From Falsihalocynthiibacter arcticus (GTDB lineage: Bacteria; Pseudomonadota; Alphaproteobacteria; Rhodobacterales; Rhodobacteraceae), in assembly GCF_000812665.2 (NCBI RefSeq), contig NZ_CP014327.1:124001-188000 (forward strand): a stretch of 64,000 nt of DNA, given 5' to 3'. Both the position numbers and the translations under genes were made by a program. Of this stretch, positions 43,484 to 52,323 are shown one piece after another. The notes beneath the pieces were generated by a model, which saw only the letters and a program-made list of their open reading frames with translations, was not told where the DNA came from and searched no databases. Every line of letters begins with the position of its first letter. The stretch's first letter is position 1.

Positions 43484-44823
43484 GCACCCGGCCCTTTCGT
43501 GTTGCAGCTCAATTCAAGGCGTCCGCAATGGGCAGCAACGACCTCATCCGCGATGGTTAGCCCCAATCCTGACCCAACAATATCATCGACGTTTTTGCCG
43601 CGTGAAAAACGGTGCGTGAGCGTGCTCAAATCCGCGTCGCCAAACCCGCGCCCTTCGTCGGTAATGGAAACGGTCAGAGCGCCCGTATCGGTCACACGCA
43701 CCGTAATTTTACTCTCGGCAGGGGTGTATTTGATCGCGTTGTCCAAGAGATTGCGCAGGGCGTTCTGAAGCAGGATTTCATCACCTTTGATCTGCGAACG
43801 GGTCGCTACATATTCTTCGACGATGTGCAAATCCTTCAGCTCGGCAGTCGGACGAAGATGGGAAACGGTTTCGCGCGTTATGGCAACCAAATCCAAGGGC
43901 ACCACCTCAAGCTGATCGGTGCGAAAACTTACCATCGCGTGGTCGAGCAACTGTCCTGCGGAACGGCTGCTTTCGTCGACGGCGCGGATCATCGCGCGCA
44001 AGGCCGCCTTGTTTTCCGGCTGCACAGAACGGCGCAACGCGACCTGTGCTTGCGCACGCACAGTGGCAAGCGGTGTGCGTACACGGTGGGCCGCTTCCGC
44101 GATAAAGTCCTCCGATTGGAGTAACGATGCCTTGAGCCGCGCCATAAGCCCGTTGAGCGCATCAACCAGCGGCGCAAGTTCGCTCGGAGCGGGGGTTTCG
44201 ACGGGCCGCAAATCGTTGGGACCCCGACGCGCAACCGACTGAGTCATGCGGTTTAAGGGGGCCAGGGTCGATTGTGCGGCAAAAAGGCTAAGGGCCGTTG
44301 CCAAAAGGAAAAAACCGACCCCCACAGAAGCTGCGACAACCGAAATCCGCGACGAGATCGCCGCCAATCCCAGCCGTGTTTGGGCTACGACAACTGTTGT
44401 ATTTCGCTTGCGCCCCCCAGCACTCACAACCCGTGTCACAGCGACGGACCGCACCTCTGCTCCACGGAAATCAAACGTCGAAAACGGATCGTTCATTTGG
44501 GAAGGCGGCAAAAGATCCTCATAGCCAGTAAGGTGCTCGTCGCCAACAAAGACACGATAAAAAACGCGATCTTCCGAGATTGCCCCCAGCATCGAAAGTG
44601 CCGAATAGGGAATTTCAACGGCAACCTGCCCGCGCTCGGAATAAAGCGCATCGGCGATGGAGGTGGCTGATGCCAAAAGGATGTTGTCCTGTGTATCTGC
44701 CGCTGCACGCTCCGCAACAGCGCGCACAATCAACACGAACGCAAGCGAGAGAATGGCCGCAATGATAAACAGTTGCAGCAAAAGCCGTCGTCGGATGGAC
44801 GACCTGATAAACCCTTGCGTCAC
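43453..44823 (-). CDS. tctE: sensor histidine kinase TctE
   Basis: A 456-residue membrane kinase. Two membrane helices (about 13-32 and 165-185) flank a periplasmic 2CSK_N-type sensor domain (NILLASATSIADALYSERGQ). A HAMP-like linker follows, then the H box EAAHRVRTPLATVRAQAQVA with the phosphorylated histidine, and the ATPase with N box NALRNLLDNAIKYTP and GSGLGLTIADEV. It senses tricarboxylate-type substrates in related systems and phosphorylates TctD. It has a GTG start overlapping the tctD stop by 4 bp. Confidence 0.92.
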   Translation of the reverse strand: MTQGFIRSSIRRRLLLQLFIIAAILSLAFVLIVRAVAERAAADTQDNILLASATSIADALYSERGQVAVEIPYSALSMLGAISEDRVFYRVFVGDEHLTGYEDLLPPSQMNDPFSTFDFRGAEVRSVAVTRVVSAGGRKRNTTVVVAQTRLGLAAISSRISVVAASVGVGFFLLATALSLFAAQSTLAPLNRMTQSVARRGPNDLRPVETPAPSELAPLVDALNGLMARLKASLLQSEDFIAEAAHRVRTPLATVRAQAQVALRRSVQPENKAALRAMIRAVDESSRSAGQLLDHAMVSFRTDQLEVVPLDLVAITRETVSHLRPTAELKDLHIVEEYVATRSQIKGDEILLQNALRNLLDNAIKYTPAESKITVRVTDTGALTVSITDEGRGFGDADLSTLTHRFSRGKNVDDIVGSGLGLTIADEVVAAHCGRLELSCNTKGPGACVSLIFPAS

Positions 44824-45488
44824 GTCTCCGCCACCAAACGATAGCCCAAGCCACGCACGGTTTCGATCTTGGCGTCTGATCCTTCGAGTTTTTTGCGCAA
44901 TCGGCCGATATAGACCTCGATGGCGTTTTCCGAAACGTCGTCCGAGAAGGAAAACAAGCGGTCCATGAGGTGGGATTTGCTGAAAATTTGCTCCGGTGCC
45001 GAAAAAAACACCTCCAGAAGGCGCAATTCACGATTTCTCAGCGTATGGCTCTCGCCATTGATCATGATCGCCCCGAGGGTCGAATCAAGAATCACTCCCT
45101 TGAAGCTTCTGGAATTGTTGGCAACTCCCCCCTGACGACGCAATACTGCCCGCACACGCGCCTCAAGTTCGGAGAAATCGAAAGGTTTCGTTAAGTAATC
45201 GTCGGCCCCCAAATCAAGTAGGCCCACCCGATCCGACACCTGCGAACGCGCCGTCAAAACGATCACCGGCGTGCGATTTTTCGCGCGTCTATGGCGGGCC
45301 AAGAAATCGCGTCCATCTCCGTCGGGCAGCATAATATCAAGTAAAATCAAGTCATAAGAGGCGGCATCAATACAGGCTTGCGCGGCGGCGATATCCTCGG
45401 CGTGGTCAATCGCGTGCCCATCCAACCCAAGGCATTCGACCACAGCCTTTGCCAGTTCGAGATTGTCCTCGACCAATAGAAATCTCAC
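44820..45488 (-). CDS. tctD: response regulator TctD (OmpR type)
   Basis: A 222-residue regulator. The receiver domain (1-115) has FLLVEDN acidic residues, the phosphorylated aspartate in DLILLDIMLPDGDG, and the lysine in YLTKPFDFSE. The OmpR-type winged helix (125-222) carries LRNRELRLLEVFFSAPEQIF and ENAIEVYIGRLRKKLEG. GTG at 45488 (product begins MRFLLVEDN) follows GGAGGAG and fits the family start; the ATG at 45524 would add 12 residues. It is divergent from tctC, which it should activate. Confidence 0.93.
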   Translation of the reverse strand: MRFLLVEDNLELAKAVVECLGLDGHAIDHAEDIAAAQACIDAASYDLILLDIMLPDGDGRDFLARHRRAKNRTPVIVLTARSQVSDRVGLLDLGADDYLTKPFDFSELEARVRAVLRRQGGVANNSRSFKGVILDSTLGAIMINGESHTLRNRELRLLEVFFSAPEQIFSKSHLMDRLFSFSDDVSENAIEVYIGRLRKKLEGSDAKIETVRGLGYRLVAET

Positions 45489-45523
45489 GTGAGCTCCTCC
45501 CAAAGCGCGACTGTTTCGCTTCA

Positions 45524-45539
45524 TGACAGGTTCGTGTCA
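45524..45539. promoter_or_regulatory. candidate TctD operator between tctD and tctC
   Basis: TGACA-GGTTCG-TGTCA is a perfect inverted repeat, 36 bp from the tctD start and 63 bp from the tctC start. The sequence also reads as two imperfect direct copies of GACAGGTT/GTCAGGTT, a form common for OmpR-type regulators. Assignment is by position. Confidence 0.5.
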
Positions 45540-45601
45540 GGTTTCACAGCGCATCTTAAGCATGTCCGCGCTTCGGCTCGGATGTCAAATGGGAGGATAC
45601 T

Positions 45602-46570
45602 ATGACTACACGTTTTGTTAAGGCGCTCATGACGAGTGCCGTAATTGGAATGAGTGCGGCTTCGGCTGCTTCTGCGGCTGAATGCATTGCACCCGCAAAC
45701 CCCGGTGGAGGCTGGGATTTCACTTGCCGTCAAATCGGCAAAATCATGTACGACATTGGCGCGGTGGATAAACCTGTCCAAGTAACCAATATGGCAGGCG
45801 GCGGTGGCGGCCTTGCGTATAACTACGTCGTGGCGGAACGCGGCGATGACGCAGACCTTATGGTTGCAGCCTCAAGCGCGACAACCACACGTCTAGCCCA
45901 AGATGCTTACGCCGGTATGACCGCTGACCAAGTACGCTTTGTCGGGGCAATCGGTGCGGATCCGGGCGTTATCGTCGTTGCCAACGACAGCCCGTTCAAC
46001 ACGCTAACTGAAATGGTTGACGCGATCAAAGCAGACCCAGGTTCGGTTGCTTTTGCTGGCGGTTCTGCGGTTGGTGGCTTTGACCACCTTAAACCTCTGA
46101 TGCTTTTGCAGCGCGCAGGTTTCACAGACATCACCAAGGTAAAATACATTGGTGTTGATGGTGGTGCCGATGCGATCACGCAAACTATCGGCGGCTTCAC
46201 ACAGGCAATGACAGGCGACATGTCTGAAATCATTGGCTTTTTGAATGCTGGCGAAGTTCGGGTTCTTGCGGTCCTCACCGAAGAGCGCATTCCGGGCTTT
46301 GACGACATCCCAACTGCAAAAGAGCAAGGTTATGATGTTGTTGCCGTAAACTGGCGCGGACTTTACGTTCCAAAAGGCATCTCTGACGAGGAATTCAACG
46401 TCTGGGCCGACCGCCTTCAGCAAGTAGCAGATTCCGCCGAGTGGAAAGAAGCTATGGCCGCCAATGGTCTTGCCCCCTTCACTAAAGTCGGTGTGGATTT
46501 CCAAGACTATGTTGATCAGGTCGTTGCCGAAATTCGTAAACTCTCCATCGACATCGGGGTTATTCAATAA
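45602..46570 (+). CDS. tctC: tripartite tricarboxylate transporter, periplasmic binding protein TctC
   Basis: A 322-residue BctC/TctC-type binding protein. MTTRFVKALMTSAVIGMSAA starts a Sec signal, with the mature part from AECIAPANPGGGWDFTCRQI, the ligand-loop motif. QVTNMAGGGGGLAYNYVV and TFDVIGG-like segments (KADPGSVAFAGGSAVGGFDH) follow the fold. It captures a carboxylate for TctAB. GGGAGGATACT precedes the ATG. It is first in a tightly packed operon: the tctC stop and tctB start share one base (TAATG). Confidence 0.93.
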   Translation: MTTRFVKALMTSAVIGMSAASAASAAECIAPANPGGGWDFTCRQIGKIMYDIGAVDKPVQVTNMAGGGGGLAYNYVVAERGDDADLMVAASSATTTRLAQDAYAGMTADQVRFVGAIGADPGVIVVANDSPFNTLTEMVDAIKADPGSVAFAGGSAVGGFDHLKPLMLLQRAGFTDITKVKYIGVDGGADAITQTIGGFTQAMTGDMSEIIGFLNAGEVRVLAVLTEERIPGFDDIPTAKEQGYDVVAVNWRGLYVPKGISDEEFNVWADRLQQVADSAEWKEAMAANGLAPFTKVGVDFQDYVDQVVAEIRKLSIDIGVIQ

Positions 46571-47010
46571 TGGCCAGTGACCGGATTTTTGGTCTGGTCA
46601 TGGCGCTTGTGGCGCTCGCGTATATCGCGGGTGCCACTCAAATCCAGACCAGCTTTTTGCCTGACCCTGTTGGCCCGAAAGCCTTCCCCTTTGGGGTTGG
46701 AATTCTGGGTGCCCTATGCGCCCTCTTCATGGTTTTCAAACCCGACGCAGAGCCCGAATGGCCTACGCTATCTACCTTTGGTGCCATCGCAGCGGCGGCC
46801 TTCGTTTTGGTCCTTTACGCTTACGCGCTCAAACCTTTGGGGTTCTTGATCCCCACGGCCATCACAGCGGCGATCCTGTCCTACCAGATTTCGCCCCGCC
46901 CAAAATACGCAGCCCTCGCCGGACTCGGCCTCTCATGCGGGCTCTTTATCGTTTTCAAATTCGCTTTGGGTTTGGGCCTTGTTGCCTTCCCCAAAATGAT
47001 CTTCGGCTAG
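46570..47010 (+). CDS. tctB: tripartite tricarboxylate transporter, small membrane subunit TctB
   Basis: A 146-residue membrane protein with four predicted helices (5-25, 37-55, 70-92, 118-142). LPDPVGPKAFPFGVGILGAL is the characteristic early TctB segment. It partners the large subunit TctA in Na+- or H+-driven uptake of the substrate presented by TctC. It overlaps tctC by one base and is 12 bp before tctA. Confidence 0.92.
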   Translation: MASDRIFGLVMALVALAYIAGATQIQTSFLPDPVGPKAFPFGVGILGALCALFMVFKPDAEPEWPTLSTFGAIAAAAFVLVLYAYALKPLGFLIPTAITAAILSYQISPRPKYAALAGLGLSCGLFIVFKFALGLGLVAFPKMIFG

Positions 47011-47022
47011 GATACCTGCCCC

Positions 47023-48528
47023 ATGGATCTCTTTTCTAACCTCGCGATGGGGTTCGCAATTGCATTGTCCCCTTACACGTTGATGCTCGCTATCATTGGC
47101 TGCTTTTTGGGTACAATCATTGGCGCCCTCCCCGGTCTTGGCCCCTCAAACGGCGTCGCCATCCTTATCCCCGTGACCTTCACGCTGGGCCTTGATGCAA
47201 CATCCGCCCTCGTCCTTATGACCTCGGTGTATTACGGAGCGATGTATGGGGGCAGGATCAGTTCGATCCTCCTTAACATCCCCGGAGATGAACCCGCGCT
47301 GATGACCACCCTCGACGGCTATCCGATGGCCAAAGCAGGGCGCGCAGGCGATGCGCTTGTGCTCTCGGGTGTGGCCTCCTTTGTAGGTGCGCTCCTTGCT
47401 ACAATCGGGCTTATGTTGCTCGCACCTATGTTGGCCCGCGTCGCTTATGTCTTTGGTCCTTCAGAATATTTCGCCCTCTACTTGCTCGCGTTTTGTACGT
47501 TGGGCGGCATGGCCAGCAACAACCAAGCCAAAGCGGCGATAGCTTCCTGTATTGGCCTCGGCATATCAACGGTCGGCATCAGCAGCGGCAGCGTCATGCC
47601 ACGCTTTACGGGCGGAAATCTCCACATCTATGACGGCATCGATTTCCTCGTTGCCATCGTTGGCCTCTTTGCAATTGCGGAAATCTTTTTCTTCATCGAA
47701 GACCACGGGAAAAATTCCCCTGTTGGTGTAGACCTCGAGAAAACCACCGTTCCATGGAAAGATATTTGGGAAACCAAATGGACAATGTTGCGCTCTTCGG
47801 GTGTGGGCTTTGTTGCCGGTATCTTGCCCGGTGCGGGCGCGTCCCTCGGCAGTTTCTTGGCCTATATGACTGAAAAAGCGATTGCCGGCAAAGACGGTGG
47901 TTTCGGCACAGGTGTTGCCAAAGGCATCGCCGCACCAGAGGCGGGCAACAACGCGGCCGCCGGTGGTGCCCTCGTTCCCATGCTCACTCTCGGCGTACCC
48001 GGATCAGGAACAACAGCGGTGCTCCTTGCGCTTTTGATGACCCTCAACATTACCCCTGGACCCACGCTTTTCACTGACCAGCCCGAAGTTGTTTGGGGCC
48101 TCATTGCGTCGCTCTTGATTGCCAACATCGTGCTATTGTTGATGAACGTGCCGATGGTGAAAATCTTCGTCAAAATCCTCATGGTTCCACCAGCGATCTT
48201 GTTGCCCGGTGTGACAATGGTTTCGTTTGTAGGCATCTACTCCCTGTCGGGAAGCTATTTCGACTTGCTCTTGATGATCGGATTTGGTGTGCTTGGATAC
48301 GTGCTGCGCAAGCTGGACATTCCAACCGTTCCGGTGATTTTGGGTATCCTTCTGGGTGGGAATATGGAAGACGCCTTAAGGCGTGCCATGACACTCTCCG
48401 ATGGCGAATGGACATATCTGTTCTCGTCCAACATCTCGATTGGGCTTTGGGTTGCCGCGATCGTCGGATTTGTCGCACCGATGTTCCTGCGCAACGTCTT
48501 GCGCAAACCGCAAAGGGTCACTGACTAA
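47023..48528 (+). CDS. tctA: tripartite tricarboxylate transporter, large membrane subunit TctA
   Basis: A 501-residue permease with about twelve helices. GCFLGTIIGALPGLGPSNGV is the first TctA signature and GFVAGILPGAGASLGSFLAY the repeat, with KGIAAPEAGNNAAAGGALVP and LTLGVPGSGTTAVLLALL the highly conserved central block. It forms the translocation path. Its stop shares a base with the AtuA start (TAATG). The substrate is not predictable from the sequence; dicarboxylates, tricarboxylates and hydroxy acids are all known. Confidence 0.95.
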   Translation: MDLFSNLAMGFAIALSPYTLMLAIIGCFLGTIIGALPGLGPSNGVAILIPVTFTLGLDATSALVLMTSVYYGAMYGGRISSILLNIPGDEPALMTTLDGYPMAKAGRAGDALVLSGVASFVGALLATIGLMLLAPMLARVAYVFGPSEYFALYLLAFCTLGGMASNNQAKAAIASCIGLGISTVGISSGSVMPRFTGGNLHIYDGIDFLVAIVGLFAIAEIFFFIEDHGKNSPVGVDLEKTTVPWKDIWETKWTMLRSSGVGFVAGILPGAGASLGSFLAYMTEKAIAGKDGGFGTGVAKGIAAPEAGNNAAAGGALVPMLTLGVPGSGTTAVLLALLMTLNITPGPTLFTDQPEVVWGLIASLLIANIVLLLMNVPMVKIFVKILMVPPAILLPGVTMVSFVGIYSLSGSYFDLLLMIGFGVLGYVLRKLDIPTVPVILGILLGGNMEDALRRAMTLSDGEWTYLFSSNISIGLWVAAIVGFVAPMFLRNVLRKPQRVTD

Positions 48529-49882
48529 TGGTCAAAGTTCTTATCCCTTCAGGCGCACTAGGCTTGAACTACGACAAGGCGGCGCTTGCGCGTGGCCTTG
48601 CGCAAAACCCTGATATCATTGCGATTGACGGCGGCTCGACGGATTCAGGCCCTGCATATCTCGGACAAGGGGTCTCGAAATATGCGCGCAGTTCGATAAA
48701 AATCGAATGGAAGGGATTGATGGTTGCCCGCCAAGAAGCAAACGTCCCTTTGGTCATCGGAACCGCAGGGACATGTGGCACAGACAGCGCAGTTAACTGG
48801 CTTCTGGACATCACAAAAGAGATCGCCGCCGAGTTGGGCCAAACGCTACAAATTGCGGTTTTGCGAAGTTCCCAAGACGCGGAAATCCTCGCGACCGCCT
48901 TTGATAGTGGCCGCGTCACCCCCTCCCCGCGGCCCCCGAAATTACCCGCGAAAGTTTTGCGGAATGTAGCAATATCGTGGCCCTCGCTGGTGCCGAACAA
49001 ATTGCCGCCGCGATCCAAACGGGCGCGGACGTCATCATCGCGGGGCGCACCACGGATACTGCGACCATCGCCGCCCTCCCGTTGATGAAAAACCTCCACG
49101 CAGGAGCCGCATGGCACGGGGCAAAAATCGGCGAATGCGGTGCGCTCTGTGCGACCAACCCACAATCGGGCGTCGTGATGATCGAGTTTGACGCAAACGG
49201 TTTTACGGTCACGCCCATGGCCGAAGATTCAGCGGCCAATCCGCATACTGTTTCGGCGCATATGCTCTATGAAAACTCCGACCCGTTCATCCTCTATGAA
49301 CCCGGTGGACACCTCGATGTAACAGGCGCAAAATACACGGCACTTGATGCGCGGCGCGTGCGAGTTGAGGGCTCCGAATGGGTGCCTTCCGATACGTATA
49401 CTGTGAAGCTTGAAGGCGCTAAAATTCAGGGATATCAAACGGTTTTGATGGTTCTTTTGCGGGACAAGCACTATGTCGAAAACGCACAAATCTGGGCCGA
49501 CGACATCCACGCGAAATGCAGCGAAAAGGTGCAAGACCGGATGGGTTTGCATAAAGAGGACTACAGTATTGAGTTGCGCCTGATTGGCCAGAACTCAAGT
49601 TTTGGTGCCCTCGAAACCAACACAAACCCCGCACCCGAAATCGGCATCCTCGCGATTGTCACAGCGAACACTCAAGCGATTGCCGAAGAGATCGGCCAGA
49701 TGTTGAACCCCTATTTGCTGCACCATCCGCTCACGCGCGAAGAAGAACAACCAACCTTCGCCTTCCCGTTTTCGCCCGCCAGTCTCAATCGGGGTGCGGT
49801 CTATGGCTTTTGCCTCAACCACACGCTTACCTTGGATAATCCCATGGACGCCTTTTCACTGGAAGTTATTCAACATGGCTGA
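48528..49882 (+). CDS. AtuA-like protein (DUF1446), frame broken at a 5-C run
   Basis: An acyclic terpene utilisation AtuA-family protein, about 451 residues if one base is restored. The first frame (MVKVLIPSGALGLNYDK, IAIDGGSTDSGPAYLG, LVIGTAGTCGTDSAVNWLLD) holds until GRVTP near 48918. One more C in the run 48919-48923 continues LPAAPEITRESFAECSNIVA into the second frame (GADVIIAGRTTDTATIA, YEPGGHLDVTGAKY), ending at the TGA at 49880-49882. In this operon type AtuA and DUF4387 follow TctABC. It may process the imported acid or its CoA ester; the chemistry is unknown. Confidence 0.85.
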
Positions 49883-50177
49883 ACTGCGCGATATTGCCTA
49901 CAAAATTCGGTCTAAAAACGCGGGCCCCTTTTGGCTCACGGTGGATATTTTCTGCGGGAACGGCCCCGCCTTTACCCAAATTTGCAACGGGCTTTCGACC
50001 CAACGTGTGGCCTCTGTGTTTGGCACGAAGGTTGAGGACATCAAGCGCTTTGAAATCCCTGACTTGAACGTTATAAAATTCTCAATGCCGCGTCCCAGCA
50101 TTCAAGGGGCCGTCGAAGATCGCGACATGCACGGCGCTTCTTGGGCTGCGCTTCTTGCAGAAACATCAATAAATTAA
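49875..50177 (+). CDS. DUF4387 family protein
   Basis: A 100-residue soluble protein, MAELRDIAYKIRSKNAGPFW at the start and NVIKFSMPRPSIQGAVEDRD near the end, the DUF4387 pattern that pairs with AtuA-like proteins (in some genomes the two are fused). The start at 49875 overlaps the AtuA stop by 8 bp, so they are translationally coupled and probably form a complex. Function unknown. Confidence 0.85.
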   Translation: MAELRDIAYKIRSKNAGPFWLTVDIFCGNGPAFTQICNGLSTQRVASVFGTKVEDIKRFEIPDLNVIKFSMPRPSIQGAVEDRDMHGASWAALLAETSIN

Positions 50178-50190
50178 GGGAACTTTAGAA

Positions 50191-51201
50191 ATGCAAGCAT
50201 ATGTTGTCGCGCTTGTTATCGGGGCCGTCGGCGCGCTTGCCGCAACATTTATCGGCCTGCCTGCCCCCTTTCTGACGGGGCCTGCCATTTGTGTTTCACT
50301 GGCGGGATTGGCAGGGGTAAAATGCGCGGTTCCCAACATATTGCGGGACGCAATTTTCCTCATCATCGGCCTCGCTCTTGGGTCTAGCGTAACCCCTGAA
50401 ATTCTTCAGGCGGCTAAAGCTTGGCCCCTAAGTCTTGTCGGTATGTGCGTGTCCGTCGCGGTCGTGATGCTTACGGGGGGCTGGATGTTTCAACATGTTT
50501 TTCACATGGACCGCCCCACCGCGTTTCTATCCTCGAGTCCGGGGCATTTAAGCTATGTCATCGGCTATTCTACGGACGTGGGCGCAGATACCGCAGTGAT
50601 CTCGGTGGTACAGTCAATCCGCGTTCTCATTCTCACTCTTTTGGTACCATTTTCCGTGGCCATTTTCACGGATGCTGATATGGGGATGCGCGCGCCCGTG
50701 GGCCATATTTTGACGCCGCTTCACCTTGGAATTCTTGCTGCCCTTGGCGCAGGCCTTGGCGCGATATTCATTCGATTTAACCTACCAGCGGCCCTACTGC
50801 TCGGCGGCATGATTGTCTCAACCCTAGGTCATGCAACCGACGTTCTCCCCGGCGTTGTACCACCTATTTTTACGATCGCAGCTTTCATCACTATGGGTAC
50901 CCTCATCGGGACACGATTTAGTGGCGTCACCCCGAAACTTCTGCGCAGCGCAGCCCTTGGCGGTTTGATTTTTACCGTTCTAGCCCTCGTGATTTCCATC
51001 GTATTCGCAACCGGAATTGCCTATTTTACCGACCTCCGTTTTTTGGATATCATCATCGCTTTGGCCCCGGGTGGCCTTGAAACCATGGTCGCGATGGCCG
51101 CCATTGTTGACGCCGACCCCGCCTATGTCGCGTTGCATCACGTCGGGCGACTCTTCTTCTTGAGTGCCTTCGTACCTCTTGTTTTGACTTGGAAAAAATA
51201 A
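50191..51201 (+). CDS. AbrB family membrane protein
   Basis: A 336-residue membrane protein with about nine helices, of the AbrB/AmoA-like family (named for an ammonia monooxygenase relative but unrelated to that enzyme). FIGLPAPFLTGPAICVSLAG and the later LPAALLLGGMIVSTLGHATD are the duplicated GxxxG-P family repeats, and ALAPGGLETMVAMAAIVDAD is the C-terminal block. It is 13 bp after DUF4387 and last in the tct operon, perhaps a second carrier or exporter. Its stop abuts the 3' end of RNase P RNA on the other strand. Confidence 0.85.
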   Translation: MQAYVVALVIGAVGALAATFIGLPAPFLTGPAICVSLAGLAGVKCAVPNILRDAIFLIIGLALGSSVTPEILQAAKAWPLSLVGMCVSVAVVMLTGGWMFQHVFHMDRPTAFLSSSPGHLSYVIGYSTDVGADTAVISVVQSIRVLILTLLVPFSVAIFTDADMGMRAPVGHILTPLHLGILAALGAGLGAIFIRFNLPAALLLGGMIVSTLGHATDVLPGVVPPIFTIAAFITMGTLIGTRFSGVTPKLLRSAALGGLIFTVLALVISIVFATGIAYFTDLRFLDIIIALAPGGLETMVAMAAIVDADPAYVALHHVGRLFFLSAFVPLVLTWKK

Positions 51202-51202
51202 A

Positions 51203-51604
51203 CGCGCGGATGGCCTGTAAGCCGGATTTTGTCCACGCCGCATTACACGACGCTGGATGACCATTCTTCTAGCCCTGCTGTTACCAACAGGGTCAAGCTG
51301 CCAACCCGAACCTTCTGGGCCGAAGCCGCCCTGCGAGTTGCCCCGCGTGAGGTTCCTATTTGGCATTGCTCCTGGTGGGGCTTGCCATGCCAGCGATGTT
51401 ACCACCGCCGCGGTGGGCTCTTACCCCACCGTTTCACCCTTACCCGTCACGGTATCGTTTGCACGACCTGTAAACGGGCGGTCTGTTCTCTGTGGCGCTT
51501 TCCCTCGGGTTACCCCGGCCGGGCATTACCCGGCACCATCCTTCATGGAGTCCGGACTTTCCTCGCGGTGTTGCCACCCCGCGGTCATCCAGCCATCCGC
51601 ACGC
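51203..51604 (-). ncRNA. rnpB: RNase P RNA component, bacterial class A
   Basis: The minus strand reads the standard 5' core GAGGAAAGTCCGGACTCCAT, followed by GTGCCGGGTAATGCCCGG, the P8-P9 region with GAGGGAAAGCGCCACAGAGA and AACAGACCGCC, and the 3' core GACAAAATCCGGCTTACAGG. The ends pair (GCGGATGGC with GCCATCCGC) to form P1. The length of about 400 nt is normal for Alphaproteobacteria. It is the catalytic RNA that matures tRNA 5' ends. Ends are set from P1 and may be off by a few bases. P1 followed by TTTATTTTTT may act as its terminator. Confidence 0.97.
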
Positions 51605-51612
51605 TTTGGGGA

Positions 51613-52315
51613 TTATGCGTTTGCGCGCCCGCCGTCAACGGGGAAGCGTTGTGCAAGGTCTTGAATGATCCGCATATCTTCGCTGTCCAGAGGGCCACGG
51701 TGTCCTGCGCGAAAACGGTCACGGAATGCCGCCAAGTATGCGTCACATTTCACGTCCATATTTTGACCAGTGCCATAGCCAAAACGCGCCGCATCCTGAC
51801 ACCATTTGGCAAAATCGGGCGCTGGTGTATCCGGTGTCGTTTCGGGCCAAACAGACAGACCTTGCAGCGCCAGTCGACGCCAATCCAAACGTCGACCCGG
51901 ATCGGCCTTGCGGTGAGGCGCCATGTCCGAATGTCCAATCACGCGTTCCGGCGGGATGTTCCACGCTTGCATGATTTGAGGCAACAACGCCTCAAGCGCG
52001 GCCATCTGGGGTTCGGAATAGGGGGTGCGGCCCGTGTTATCCAACTCAATGCCAATCGAGTGAGAATTGATATCGCTACAGTCCCCCAAGACCCCGCACC
52101 TGCATGCCAAGCACGCATTTCTTGAGCTACGAGTTGCAGGATGCCCCCTTTTCTGAGATCAGAAAATGGGCCGAAACCTCAAACTCGGGGGAGCAAAGCC
52201 GCGCGAGGGCGGCGTCACAACTGCTCATCGCCGTATAGTGTAAAAGAATGAGGTCGGGCGGGCCACCGTGGCGCCTTGGCCCGAAATTAGGTGAAGGACA
52301 TTGCGTTATCTGCAA
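51613..52315 (-). CDS. N-acetylmuramoyl-L-alanine amidase (AmiD-like), frame broken at two 5-C runs
   Basis: A zinc amidase of the Amidase_2 (PGRP) fold, about 234 residues after repair. The first frame has SPNFGPRR and PPDLILLHYTAM (first zinc histidine). Adding a G in the plus-strand C run at 52144-52148 gives LVAQEMRAWHAGAGSWG. Adding another at 52083-52087 joins DCSDINSHSIGIELDNTG. The last frame carries VIGHSDMAPHRKADPG with further zinc ligands and the acidic residue. It would cleave peptides off murein fragments. The start is probably a TTG at 52315, eight bases after the upstream gene; an ATG-less extension overlaps that gene. rnpB is 8 bp downstream. Confidence 0.8.
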
Positions 52316-52323
52316 CGGGACAA

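Noticed and set aside
51229-52125. 298-residue plus-strand ORF over rnpB
   Set aside because: It reads through the complement of the RNase P RNA and the amidase; both have strong independent support.
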